Shown here piece after piece: positions 42,876-51,772 of a stretch of DNA of 64,000 nt. The stretch's first letter is position 1, and each line of letters starts with the position of its first letter. Origin of the DNA: Granulosicoccus sp036478595 (GTDB lineage Bacteria > Pseudomonadota > Gammaproteobacteria > Granulosicoccales > Granulosicoccaceae); contig JAZGEF010000052.1 in the NCBI GenBank assembly GCA_036478595.1, forward strand, positions 129,779 to 193,778, given 5' to 3'. Position numbers and translations under genes: made by a program. The notes below the pieces were generated by a model. That model saw only the letters and a program-made list of their open reading frames with translations, did no database searches and was not told where the DNA came from.

Positions 42876-43514
42876 ATGCGTTTGGTAATCGGCAATAAAA
42901 ATTATTCTTCATGGTCGTTACGTCCATGGATACTGCTGCGCCATGGGCATATTCGATTTGACGAAGTGCGTATCCCACTGTTTTCCTTTGAAAGTGAGCA
43001 GATGATTGAGGACTTATGCCCAGCGCGTAAAGTGCCTGTGCTTTATGACGATCGCTTGGTGCTGTGGGATTCGTTTGCAATCTGTGAATACATTGCAGAT
43101 AAACATCCTGCTAAAAAACTGTGGCCTGAAGATGCCCAACAACGCGCACGCGCTCGTGCCATGAGTGCTGAAATGCACAGTAGTTTTGATGACTTGAGAT
43201 CAAACATGCCGATGAACTGCCGGCGAGTGGTAGAAGGGTTCGAGCCTGATAATGCAACCAAGATGGACATCAATCGAATTCTCCAGCTTTGGGATAATGC
43301 CTTGAGTGTTAGCGGCGGGCCCTGGTTGTTTGGTAAATACAGTGTTGCTGATGCGATGTTTGCACCAGTGGCATCGCGTTTTAAAACTTACGGTATAAAG
43401 TTACCAACAACCGCTCAACGCTATGCTGATGATGTGCTAGCGGATAAGCCGATGCAGCAGTGGTATGAGGATGCTCAATACGAAACTGATGTGCTTGACG
43501 CGGCTGAAGTCTAA
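42876..43514 (+). CDS. Glutathione S-transferase family protein
   Basis: This 212-residue cytosolic protein has a thioredoxin-like N-terminal domain (RLVIGNKNYSSWSLRPWILLRHG; the NYSSWS stretch supplies the likely glutathione-activating serine, then VPVLYDDRLVLWDSFAICEYIAD) and a helical C-terminal domain. The motif WDSFAICEY fits the conserved glutathione-gamma-glutamyl site. It lies inside the leu gene run between leuD and leuB, where no leucine function is expected. The ATG at 42876 is chosen over the GTG directly before it. Confidence 0.9.
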   Translation: MRLVIGNKNYSSWSLRPWILLRHGHIRFDEVRIPLFSFESEQMIEDLCPARKVPVLYDDRLVLWDSFAICEYIADKHPAKKLWPEDAQQRARARAMSAEMHSSFDDLRSNMPMNCRRVVEGFEPDNATKMDINRILQLWDNALSVSGGPWLFGKYSVADAMFAPVASRFKTYGIKLPTTAQRYADDVLADKPMQQWYEDAQYETDVLDAAEV

Positions 43515-43586
43515 TTCGATCTTAACCTTATAATTATCTTTTTTTAATTCAATTGATTGCTGGCTAAAGCCAGTATTGGTGCTCCC

Positions 43587-44672
43587 ATGACAAAAAAAAT
43601 TGTAGTATTACCTGGTGACGGCATTGGCCCAGAGATTATGGCGGAAGCTGGTCGCGTGCTTGATGTTGTAAACGAATCACACCAGTTGGCTATAGAAGTT
43701 GATATTCATGCATTTGGTGGCGCGTCTTACGATATTGATGGCGAGCCACTCACTGATGCAACCTTAGCAGCCTGCAGAGATGCTGATGCCATACTAATGG
43801 GTTCCATTGGTGGTCCACAATACGACAAAGCCCCGCGCGAAAAACGGCCCGAACGAGGCTTGCTGCGTTTGCGTTCTGAGCTTGACTTGTTTTCAAACTT
43901 ACGCCCGGCGATTCTGTTCCCTGAATTAGCATCAGCTTCATCGCTGAAAAGCGAATTGGTAGCTGGCCTCGACTTGATGATTCTTCGTGAGCTCACCGGC
44001 GGTATTTATTTTGGCCAGCCGCGAGGTGAAGAAACAGTGGACGGTAAGCGCATGTCGTTCAACACCATGGTTTACAACGAAGATGAAATCGAACGCATCG
44101 CTAGAAGTGGTTTTGAGATTGCTCAAACGCGAAACAATCGATTGTGTTCAGTTGATAAAGCTAACGTGCTTGAAGTATCAGAACTGTGGCGCGAGGTAGT
44201 TATCGAAGTATCAAAAGATTACCCGGCTGTCGAGCTAAGCCATATGTATGTGGATAACGCTGCGATGCAATTAGTGCGCGAACCCAAACAATTTGATGTG
44301 ATCGTAACCAGTAACTTGTTTGGTGATATTTTGTCTGATGCGGCAGCAATGCTAACGGGTTCTATTGGAATGTTGCCTTCTGCATCGTTGGATAAAAATG
44401 GAAAAGGCCTATACGAACCCGTGCATGGCTCTGCACCCGATATTGCTGGTCAAGGCGTTGCTAATCCGTTGGCGACTATTTTGTCGTTGTCGATGATGAT
44501 GCGTTACACGCTTAATGAACCTGCTGCTGCCGATGACATTGATAAGGCGGTCAGTTCGGTAATTAGCGCAGGCATTCGATGCCGCGATATCGCTAGCGGT
44601 GTCGCAGGCGAAAAAGTTGTGGGCACAAGCGAGATGGGCGATGCCGTTATTGCGGCTCTAGGTAACACTTAG
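43587..44672 (+). CDS. leuB: 3-isopropylmalate dehydrogenase
   Basis: This 361-residue NAD-dependent enzyme oxidises 3-isopropylmalate in leucine synthesis. VVLPGDGIGPEIM starts the protein (ATG at 43587; the frame is open 30 bases upstream). Other signatures are LLRLRSELDLFSNLRPA, the YVDNAAMQLVREPKQFDVIVTSNLFGDILSDAAA region and YEPVHGSAPDIAGQG. Length is normal. It follows the GST-like gene and precedes asd. Confidence 0.96.
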   Translation: MTKKIVVLPGDGIGPEIMAEAGRVLDVVNESHQLAIEVDIHAFGGASYDIDGEPLTDATLAACRDADAILMGSIGGPQYDKAPREKRPERGLLRLRSELDLFSNLRPAILFPELASASSLKSELVAGLDLMILRELTGGIYFGQPRGEETVDGKRMSFNTMVYNEDEIERIARSGFEIAQTRNNRLCSVDKANVLEVSELWREVVIEVSKDYPAVELSHMYVDNAAMQLVREPKQFDVIVTSNLFGDILSDAAAMLTGSIGMLPSASLDKNGKGLYEPVHGSAPDIAGQGVANPLATILSLSMMMRYTLNEPAAADDIDKAVSSVISAGIRCRDIASGVAGEKVVGTSEMGDAVIAALGNT

Positions 44673-44764
44673 CGACAGCGTCATTTTATTTAGAAGAACT
44701 TGTTTAGAGCGCTTTATATAAGAACGCTTTCTATGAAACAGACAGAAATTGAGTAAATATTGAT

Positions 44765-45787
44765 ATGAGCAAGAAATTTGATATAGCGGTAGTAGGTGCC
44801 ACTGGTGCCGTTGGCGAAACCATGTTGGAAATACTGGCGGAGCGTAATTTCCCTATTAGCAATATATATGCGCTAGCAAGTTCACGCTCAGCGGGCAAGC
44901 GGGTGTCATTTGGCGAAAAAATGATTGTGGTGGAAGATCTGGCAGAATTTGATTTCAGCAAGGTGCAGATCGGGATATTTTCACCAGGAGCGTCTATATC
45001 CAAAATCTATGCGCCAGCGGCGGCGGCGGCTGGGTGTATTGTCGTGGACAATACCTCGCAGTTTCGCAACGATGATGACAAGCCGCTGATCATCCCTGAG
45101 GTCAATGCTCACGCCATTGAGCAATATAAGGCGACTAATATCATCGCCAACCCCAATTGTTCCACTATTCAAATGTTAGTCGCCTTAAAGCCGATTTATG
45201 ACGCTGTGGGTATTACGCGCCTGAATGTTGCCACTTATCAGGCGGTTTCTGGCACGGGTAAAGAGGCAATAGAAGAATTAGGCGGTCAAACAGCGCGCTT
45301 ACTCAATGGCCAGGAAATTGATGCCAATGTTTACCCAAAGCAAATAGCATTTAACTGTTTGCCTCAAATCGATTCCTTCCAAGAGAACGGTTACACGCGC
45401 GAAGAGATGAAAATGGTTTGGGAGACGCGAAAAATACTTGAGGACGATACTATTATGGTGAACCCCACCTGTGTGCGTGTTCCGGTCTTCTATGGTCACT
45501 CTGAAGCGGTCCATTTGGAGACAAAAGACGCAATAACAGCCGATCGGGCCCGAGAATTGCTGGAGAAAGCACCAGGAATCGTCGTAATTGACGAGCGAAG
45601 GGATGGGGGTTACCCCACGGCCGTGACTGATTCAGCTAACAACGATGCTGTATTTGTAGGCCGAATTCGCGAAGACATCAGCACGGAAAAAGGGTTAAAC
45701 CTTTGGGTGGTATCCGATAACGTTCGTAAAGGAGCTGCACTGAATAGTGTGCAAATTGCTGAGTGTCTTGTCAGAGACTATTTGTAG
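44765..45787 (+). CDS. asd: Aspartate-semialdehyde dehydrogenase
   Basis: This 340-residue enzyme reduces aspartyl phosphate to aspartate semialdehyde, feeding lysine, threonine, methionine and peptidoglycan. The NADP motif is VVGATGAVGE near the start; the catalytic cysteine lies in ANPNCSTIQM. The region NPTCVRVPVFYGHSEAVHLET carries the substrate-binding residues. It sits between leuB and fimV, as in Pseudomonas. Confidence 0.95.
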   Translation: MSKKFDIAVVGATGAVGETMLEILAERNFPISNIYALASSRSAGKRVSFGEKMIVVEDLAEFDFSKVQIGIFSPGASISKIYAPAAAAAGCIVVDNTSQFRNDDDKPLIIPEVNAHAIEQYKATNIIANPNCSTIQMLVALKPIYDAVGITRLNVATYQAVSGTGKEAIEELGGQTARLLNGQEIDANVYPKQIAFNCLPQIDSFQENGYTREEMKMVWETRKILEDDTIMVNPTCVRVPVFYGHSEAVHLETKDAITADRARELLEKAPGIVVIDERRDGGYPTAVTDSANNDAVFVGRIREDISTEKGLNLWVVSDNVRKGAALNSVQIAECLVRDYL

Positions 45788-45873
45788 GCTGAACAGATTT
45801 GTATAAATCAGCTATACAATAGAGTTGAAATAATTAACTTCGTTGTGAGTCCCTGCCAGGGTTGGTAGGGCTA

Positions 45874-48800
45874 ATGCAACGTTACTGCGGGATTGAATCA
45901 GTGCGAAAACTTGCAACTGCTGCGGCTGTCAGCTTGATACTAGCGTCTAGTGGGGCTCATGCCCTGGGTCTAGGCGATATAGAAATGCGATCGGCTTTGA
46001 ATCAACCAATGAACGCCCAAATACGGCTGACATCGGTGCAACCAGGCGAAGCTGACGGCATGATCGTCACACTAGCAGCACCTGATGCGTTCAATCGGGC
46101 GGGCATAGAACGCTCTCAGGCGCTGAAAAACCTAAAATTTGCAGTTGATTACGAAGGGCCCTCTCCGGTCATTCGTATCAGCAGTTCAACGCCTGTGGTT
46201 GAACCGTTCCTAAACTTCTTACTGGAGGTTCAATGGCCAACTGGCCGTATGGTGCGTGAGTACACAGTGTTGCTTGATCCACCAGTATTCATGACTCCCA
46301 ACGCCACCGCCCGCAACACGCTCAGCGATAGCCCTGTGCTGGTGGAACGAGGCGAACAAGCCATTGTGGCGCCAACGCCTATTGAGCGGAACACTAATCT
46401 GTCCGTTGCCGAAGAATTTGACGAATCATCAGTGGTTGTTATCGGCTCTGCCGAAGAAACAATTGATGCCGCTGGCACTACGGTCGACTTAAGTGAAGTG
46501 TTTGCAGGGGAAGAAGTTTCGCTTGAAGAGACTCCGCCCGGCACTCCGCTTGAGAATGCGATTCCAGACGAAGGCGAAGTGATTAGCCTGACTGATCTAG
46601 GCGCTGCCAACACTGAAGCACTAGATACCATCTCCACATCAGAACTCAAACCAGCAACTGTGGATTTCGATTTTCCTGAAGTGGAATTGGTGGGAAGTAC
46701 TGAAGAGGTCAGCAATGACTTTGTTGCTGGAGAAGGCGCGATCACAGAAATAGCATCAGAAGAAGTCCTTCTGATTGAAGAATTCAGTAATTCAGAAGTT
46801 GTCACCCTTGAAGAGCTAGCCGGTGAAGAAGTTGTTCTTGAAGAGTTTGAGTTTACTGTTGAAGAATTTTCAGGCGCTGCTAGTGAAATCACAGTTCGGC
46901 GTGGTCAAACGCTGGGTGAGATAGCAAAAGACAATGCAGTAAGTGGTGTATCGACGCAACAAATGTTAATGGCTCTACTTAACGCTAATGAAGGTGCATT
47001 TATAAACAACAACGTCAACCTGGTTAAAGCCGGCGCGATTTTACGTATTCCCGATGCTGACGAAGCTAGCCAGATGTCTCAATCTCAGGCTGTTGCTCAG
47101 CTGGGTGAACAGAATCAGTTGTGGCGCGAATACCGTGACAGCGTACGTAGTAAAAATGCTACGCAAGTTGCAACAAACGAAAATACAAGCTCTGAAAGTA
47201 CAAGCTCTAGTGACAGCCAAAGCGATTCATCTAGCGTGTCGACTGCACAAGCAGCCGCTACAGATGAGCTTAAGATCGTAGCGAGTGATGAGCCTGTAGC
47301 AGGTAGCACTAGTGCAACATCTGCAGAGGCGGAGGCCACAACGACAGCTCAGCTTGGCGATATCAATCGTAAGCTACAGCTTGCCCGTGAAGAACTAGCA
47401 TCAACGAAACTTGAATCGAGTGATTTGGGTGAGCAGGTTGCCAGCCTTGAGGGCACAGGCGAAGATCTCAATACACTGGTCACGCTACGTCAAAATGAAG
47501 TGGCGCAACTACAAGAACAACTGCGAAAAGCAACTGTTGATCAACAGCTTGAGTCCGCTGAATCGTCTGAGGAAACTGAGGCCGCCGATACCACTACAGC
47601 TACAGCTGCAGTGGGTGGTGCAGTTGATCAACTTAACTCAGCAGTCGAAGATGCGGCAAGCAAACTAACTGAAACTGGCGAGGATGTCGCTAGCGCCGTG
47701 ACAGATGCCACTGATACGGTAGCGGGTGCTGCTGATGCAGTAACTGATACTGATACTGATACTGGGACTGGGACTGGGACTGGGACTAACGCATTAACCG
47801 AAGCTGGCCAAACACTTGGTCAAGTTGACCTTGTTGATTCGGAAACTACTGAAGCTGCTGATGCAGCTGTCGCCGCTACCAATGCAGTTGATCCACTTGC
47901 TGCTACCACACAGCCCGAAGCGTGGTATCAAAAGTTGTTCCGTGAATACGGCAAGCTTGGCATTCTCGGCATCCTAGGTTTATGTGCCATTGGATTAATT
48001 GGGCTTCTATTCAAGAAGAAGCGTAAAACCGATGATCGATTAGATTTCAAAGATGAAGTTGAATTCATCGATGAAGGGGACGCAGGTTTTAGCACTACTG
48101 ATGTTACTGAGTCAGGTGCCGCCGCTGCCGGTGCTGCAGCAGTGGGTGGCGCAGCCGTTAATGCAAATGATGGTGACGAGCTCGAAGTTGGCGCTGCGGC
48201 TTTTGCAGATGTACCTTCAGCTGATGCACTTGATGATGAGTTGGATGGCGATAGTACTATTTCCGAAATTGATGTGTACCTAGCTTATGGTCTGCACAGT
48301 CAAGCAGAGGAATTACTCACTAAAGCAGTTGAACGTAACCCTGAAAATCCAGAGTACGCAGAGAAACTGTTACAGACTTACCACGCTCAAGGCAACACTG
48401 AAGCGTTTAATACCGGCGCCGTTGAGTTCCAACAGAATTTTGGCGAAGGCAACGAGCAGTGGGCTTCCATCGTTAACATGGGCCATGAAGTTCAACCTGA
48501 TAACGCTTTGTATGCAGGTGGTGGTGAAGCCATTACCCGCATGGGAACAGGTGATCTAAGTGCACCAAAGCTGGAAAGCGATGATTTCATCACAGCAGGG
48601 GAATCATCAACCACTGGTAGTGTTAATCGTGACTTCAGTCAAAACGATGCAGCTGAGTCAAACGATGAAACTGCATTGATGGATGAGAGCCTTGATCCAG
48701 GTTTCGCGTTTAATGAAGCTGACCTGGAAGCCACTGGTGACTTCTCTGAAGCCGCTTCTGAAATTGCGGAAGACAGCAGTACTATTGATTTCCCTGATTT

Positions 48801-49221
48801 TGATAAGACCGATATTCAAACCATTGCTGATGATGGCCTAGACGGTGCGCTCACGCTTGATGAACTTGATATCGGCGACGCAACTGCAGCCAATGGTGAT
48901 ACCAATGCAGAACTAGGTTCATTGGCTGAAGATCTGACCCTTGATTTGGATAAGTTATCCGGTGATCTAGAGCTAGACACTACTGCGTTGCTAGAGGGTA
49001 CTGATGCGGGTGATTTGGAAATCCCTGACCTAACAAGCGATAACGAATTGCTAACCAGTGCTGGTGGTGCCGACGAAATGGACACCATGATGGATTTAGC
49101 AAAAGCTTATATCGATATGGGCGATAAGGATTCAGCTAGCAGCACGCTAGGTGAAATCGTGAAGAGTGGTAACCCTGCTCAAGTATCAGAAGCAGAGATA
49201 CTGCTACGCAAAATCTCTTAA
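45874..49221 (+). CDS. fimV: FimV-type polar hub protein
   Basis: This inner-membrane protein of about 1115 residues controls type IV pilus or polar organelle assembly and binds peptidoglycan. Residues 14-30 (VRKLATAAAVSLILASSGAHA) are a signal peptide followed by LGLGDIEMRSALNQPMNAQIRL, the hallmark FimV N-terminus. A LysM domain lies near residues 340-395 (ITVRRGQTLGEIAKDN), a coiled coil near 495-550, a membrane helix near 690 (LGILGILGLCAIGLIGLLF) and a TPR-like FimV cap at the C-terminus (DTMMDLAKAYIDMGDKDSA). The acidic middle holds a DT/GT dipeptide repeat (see fimV repeat). GTG 45901 and TTG 45862 are other possible starts. Confidence 0.92.
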   Translation: MQRYCGIESVRKLATAAAVSLILASSGAHALGLGDIEMRSALNQPMNAQIRLTSVQPGEADGMIVTLAAPDAFNRAGIERSQALKNLKFAVDYEGPSPVIRISSSTPVVEPFLNFLLEVQWPTGRMVREYTVLLDPPVFMTPNATARNTLSDSPVLVERGEQAIVAPTPIERNTNLSVAEEFDESSVVVIGSAEETIDAAGTTVDLSEVFAGEEVSLEETPPGTPLENAIPDEGEVISLTDLGAANTEALDTISTSELKPATVDFDFPEVELVGSTEEVSNDFVAGEGAITEIASEEVLLIEEFSNSEVVTLEELAGEEVVLEEFEFTVEEFSGAASEITVRRGQTLGEIAKDNAVSGVSTQQMLMALLNANEGAFINNNVNLVKAGAILRIPDADEASQMSQSQAVAQLGEQNQLWREYRDSVRSKNATQVATNENTSSESTSSSDSQSDSSSVSTAQAAATDELKIVASDEPVAGSTSATSAEAEATTTAQLGDINRKLQLAREELASTKLESSDLGEQVASLEGTGEDLNTLVTLRQNEVAQLQEQLRKATVDQQLESAESSEETEAADTTTATAAVGGAVDQLNSAVEDAASKLTETGEDVASAVTDATDTVAGAADAVTDTDTDTGTGTGTGTNALTEAGQTLGQVDLVDSETTEAADAAVAATNAVDPLAATTQPEAWYQKLFREYGKLGILGILGLCAIGLIGLLFKKKRKTDDRLDFKDEVEFIDEGDAGFSTTDVTESGAAAAGAAAVGGAAVNANDGDELEVGAAAFADVPSADALDDELDGDSTISEIDVYLAYGLHSQAEELLTKAVERNPENPEYAEKLLQTYHAQGNTEAFNTGAVEFQQNFGEGNEQWASIVNMGHEVQPDNALYAGGGEAITRMGTGDLSAPKLESDDFITAGESSTTGSVNRDFSQNDAAESNDETALMDESLDPGFAFNEADLEATGDFSEAASEIAEDSSTIDFPDFDKTDIQTIADDGLDGALTLDELDIGDATAANGDTNAELGSLAEDLTLDLDKLSGDLELDTTALLEGTDAGDLEIPDLTSDNELLTSAGGADEMDTMMDLAKAYIDMGDKDSASSTLGEIVKSGNPAQVSEAEILLRKIS
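47743..47787 (+). repeat. Hexanucleotide tandem repeat in fimV
   Basis: Three copies of ACTGAT are followed by four copies of ACTGGG and a partial one, encoding alternating TD and TG dipeptides. Copy-number change would keep the reading frame and alter only the linker length. Confidence 0.9.
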
Positions 49222-49254
49222 TGCACCACTGTAGTTGAATCCCTTAATGGGATA

Positions 49255-49287
49255 GAAAAAACGCTGGCTTCGGTCAGCTTTTTTTTT
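49255..49287 (+). terminator. Rho-independent terminator after fimV
   Basis: A GCTGGC-TTCG-GTCAGC hairpin (49263-49278) with a UUCG tetraloop is preceded by a run of A and followed by nine T (49279-49287). It ends the fimV transcript and separates it from truA. Confidence 0.88.
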
Positions 49288-49332
49288 GCCCGTGATAACC
49301 TATCGAATTGATTTGCGACTCAAAGATGACTT

Positions 49333-50109
49333 ATGCGAATTGCTCTGGCGGTGGAATATAACGGTCAGCCATTTTGTGGATGGCAGCGGCAACCCCATTG
49401 CCATTCTGTACAGGCTGAGCTTGAGCAGGCGCTAAGCGCGATTGCGCAGGAGCCCATTGTTGTTCAGTGCGCAGGGCGTACTGATACCGGTGTGCACGCC
49501 CTTGCACAGATTGTTCATTTTGATACGGCAGTGGTGCGCCCGCTGCGCGCATGGACATTCGGTGTCAACACCCATCTAAGTCGAGCAGTATCGGTGCATT
49601 GGGCAGCTGAGGCACACCCTGAATTCCATGCGCGATTTAAAGCACTTGATCGCCGCTATCGCTACACGATTTTCAATCGCGCCACGCGCACCGGCTTGTA
49701 TGCTGATCACACGAGTTGGGTGAATATGCCCTTGGATGCTGATGCTATGCATGCCGCAACAGCAGCATTGATAGGCGAACACGATTTTTCAGCATTCAGA
49801 TCGGCCGAATGCCAGGCTAATCATGCCAGGCGCACTATCCGTGAATTTTCAGTTAAGCGCGATGGCCAGCAACTGTATATTGATATCGTGGCCAATGGCT
49901 TTTTGCACAATATGGTGCGCATCCTAAGTGGCTGTTTGATCAAAATCGGCAAACACGAAGAGCCCGCTGAGTGGCTGGGGCAATTGCTGCAATTGGGTGA
50001 TCGGCGCTTGGCTGGCATGACAGCACCGCCGCAAGGATTGTGTTTTATTCAGCCAAGCTATCCGGCTGAATATTCGATCCCGGATTTCCAAATCGATAAG
50101 GCCTGCTGA
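49333..50109 (+). CDS. truA: tRNA pseudouridine synthase A
   Basis: This 258-residue enzyme makes pseudouridine at positions 38-40 of many tRNAs. The catalytic aspartate lies in CAGRTDTGVHALAQ. FCGWQRQPHCHSVQAELEQAL near the start and NGFLHNMVRILSGCLIKIG near the end are the other family motifs. It starts the truA-trpF-accD-folC run after the fimV terminator. Confidence 0.95.
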   Translation: MRIALAVEYNGQPFCGWQRQPHCHSVQAELEQALSAIAQEPIVVQCAGRTDTGVHALAQIVHFDTAVVRPLRAWTFGVNTHLSRAVSVHWAAEAHPEFHARFKALDRRYRYTIFNRATRTGLYADHTSWVNMPLDADAMHAATAALIGEHDFSAFRSAECQANHARRTIREFSVKRDGQQLYIDIVANGFLHNMVRILSGCLIKIGKHEEPAEWLGQLLQLGDRRLAGMTAPPQGLCFIQPSYPAEYSIPDFQIDKAC

Positions 50110-50128
50110 TTTCTGCTATTGTCGGCAA

Positions 50129-50788
50129 ATGCATGGCCGAACACGAATAAAAATTTGCGGGATTACACAGCTTAACGATGCCCTGTTTGCTGCCGATGCG
50201 GGTGCTGATGCACTGGGCTTTGTATTTGTTGAGGCGAGTATGCGTTACCTTATACCAAAGCAAGCTGCAGCAATTAGCGCAAAACTACCGGCATTTATTA
50301 CTCGAGTGGGGTTGTTTCTAGACACGCCAGAGAGCGTCGTTCGCGCCACGCTACAGAATATGCCGGAGCTGGTACCGCAATTCCACGGCAACGAATCTGC
50401 TGCTTATTGTGAGAGCTTTGATCGTCCCTACATTAAGGCCGTGGGCGCGGCAGCCAGTGTGGCCGGCCAAATGCCAGATGCCGCAGCACTCGGTGCCTTT
50501 AAAAGTGCTGTGGGCTTCCTGTACGATAGCCATGTGCCTGGCGCACTTGGTGGTACCGGCAAAACATTCGATTGGACACATCTTGCGCACGATAGTGATG
50601 TTCCACTGATATTGGCTGGTGGCTTAAGCGTTGCGAATGTTGCGGATGCAGTGCGAACAGTAAAACCCTATGCGGTTGATATCAGTTCAGCTGTTGAGCA
50701 GTCCAAGGGCATTAAAGATAACAACTTGGTTACCCAATTTATCGCGGCAGTTATTCAGGCCGATTTTGCAATGAACGAGTCATTATGA
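50129..50788 (+). CDS. trpF: Phosphoribosylanthranilate isomerase
   Basis: This 219-residue TIM-barrel enzyme of tryptophan synthesis has KICGITQLNDALFAADAGADALGFVF at the start (catalytic cysteine in KICGI) and ILAGGLSVANVADAV near the end. The 3' end lies in a 14-base tandem duplication that also contains the accD start. TrpF next to accD is the usual gammaproteobacterial order. Confidence 0.94.
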   Translation: MHGRTRIKICGITQLNDALFAADAGADALGFVFVEASMRYLIPKQAAAISAKLPAFITRVGLFLDTPESVVRATLQNMPELVPQFHGNESAAYCESFDRPYIKAVGAAASVAGQMPDAAALGAFKSAVGFLYDSHVPGALGGTGKTFDWTHLAHDSDVPLILAGGLSVANVADAVRTVKPYAVDISSAVEQSKGIKDNNLVTQFIAAVIQADFAMNESL

Positions 50789-50808
50789 GCGAAGCATTAT
50801 GAGCGACG
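50781..50808 (+). repeat. 14-bp tandem duplication at the trpF-accD junction
   Basis: CATTATGAGCGAAG (50781-50794) is followed by CATTATGAGCGACG (50795-50808), 13 of 14 bases identical. The first copy holds an ATGA overlapping the trpF stop but encodes only M-S-E-A-L before a stop; the second holds the accD ATG (50799). Confidence 0.85.
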
Positions 50809-51734
50809 ACGGCAAACCATCTAGTGGTGGCAGAGCAATGAGCTGGTTCGAGAAGCTTATTCCATCACGTATTAGCCCGCGTAACGAAGAGAAGGGCAAT
50901 GTGCCTGAAGGTTTATGGGTTAAGTGCGAATCATGCGCTGATGTACTTTACCGTGCTGAAGTCGAACGTGGCCAAGACGTGTGTATCAAATGTGGTTATC
51001 ACATGCTCGTTAGTGCGCGCACTCGAATTGATCGCTTGCTTGATAAAGAAGGGCGTAGTGAAATTGGTGAAACAATACAGCCTATCGACATCTTAAAATT
51101 CAGGGATTCCAAGCGTTACAAAGATCGCCTTACTCAAGCTGCAAAAGACTCAGGCGAGAAGGATGCGTTGGTGGTTATGCAAGGCAAGATCCACGGGATG
51201 GATGTAGTAGTTGCGGTGTTCGACTTTAAATTTATGGCAGGTTCAATGGGGTCTGTTGTGGGTGAACGTTTTGCACGCGCCTGCGATGTTTGCTTAGCGC
51301 AAAATATACCATTCATTTGTTTCAGCGCAAGTGGTGGCGCTCGCATGCAAGAGGCCTTGTTCTCATTGTTGCAAATGGGCAAAACTAGCGCGATGCTCGC
51401 TAAGCTTTCACAGCGCGGCTTACCGTATATATCAGTGTTAACTGACCCCACAATGGGTGGCGTGTCAGCTAGTTTGGCTATGCTTGGCGATATCATCATT
51501 GCCGAACCCGGCGCTAGAATCGGTTTTGCCGGCCGGCGCGTAATAGAACAAACAGTGCGTGAACAGCTGCCAGAAGGTTTTCAGAGTAGCGAGTTTTTGC
51601 TCGAACACGGAGCAATTGACATGATCGTCGATCGGCGCGATATGCGTGACCAGGTGGCGCGACTACTAAGTAAATTATCCAGCATGCCTGAAATACCTGA
51701 AGCATCGCCTGCCGACACGGTTGCCGCTAGCTAG
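50799..51734 (+). CDS. accD: Acetyl-CoA carboxylase carboxyltransferase subunit beta
   Basis: This 311-residue subunit of the first fatty-acid-synthesis enzyme has an N-terminal zinc finger (WVKCESCADVLY and DVCIKCGYHM) and a crotonase-type transferase domain with FSASGGARMQEALFSLLQM and GGVSASLAMLGDIIIAEPGA. The first ATG of the upstream duplication would give only five codons, so the ATG at 50799 is the true start. It precedes folC by about 40 bases. Confidence 0.95.
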   Translation: MSDDGKPSSGGRAMSWFEKLIPSRISPRNEEKGNVPEGLWVKCESCADVLYRAEVERGQDVCIKCGYHMLVSARTRIDRLLDKEGRSEIGETIQPIDILKFRDSKRYKDRLTQAAKDSGEKDALVVMQGKIHGMDVVVAVFDFKFMAGSMGSVVGERFARACDVCLAQNIPFICFSASGGARMQEALFSLLQMGKTSAMLAKLSQRGLPYISVLTDPTMGGVSASLAMLGDIIIAEPGARIGFAGRRVIEQTVREQLPEGFQSSEFLLEHGAIDMIVDRRDMRDQVARLLSKLSSMPEIPEASPADTVAAS

Positions 51735-51772
51735 TTATATTAGCAACAAAGCTAGCAAACAATAAAACGTGT

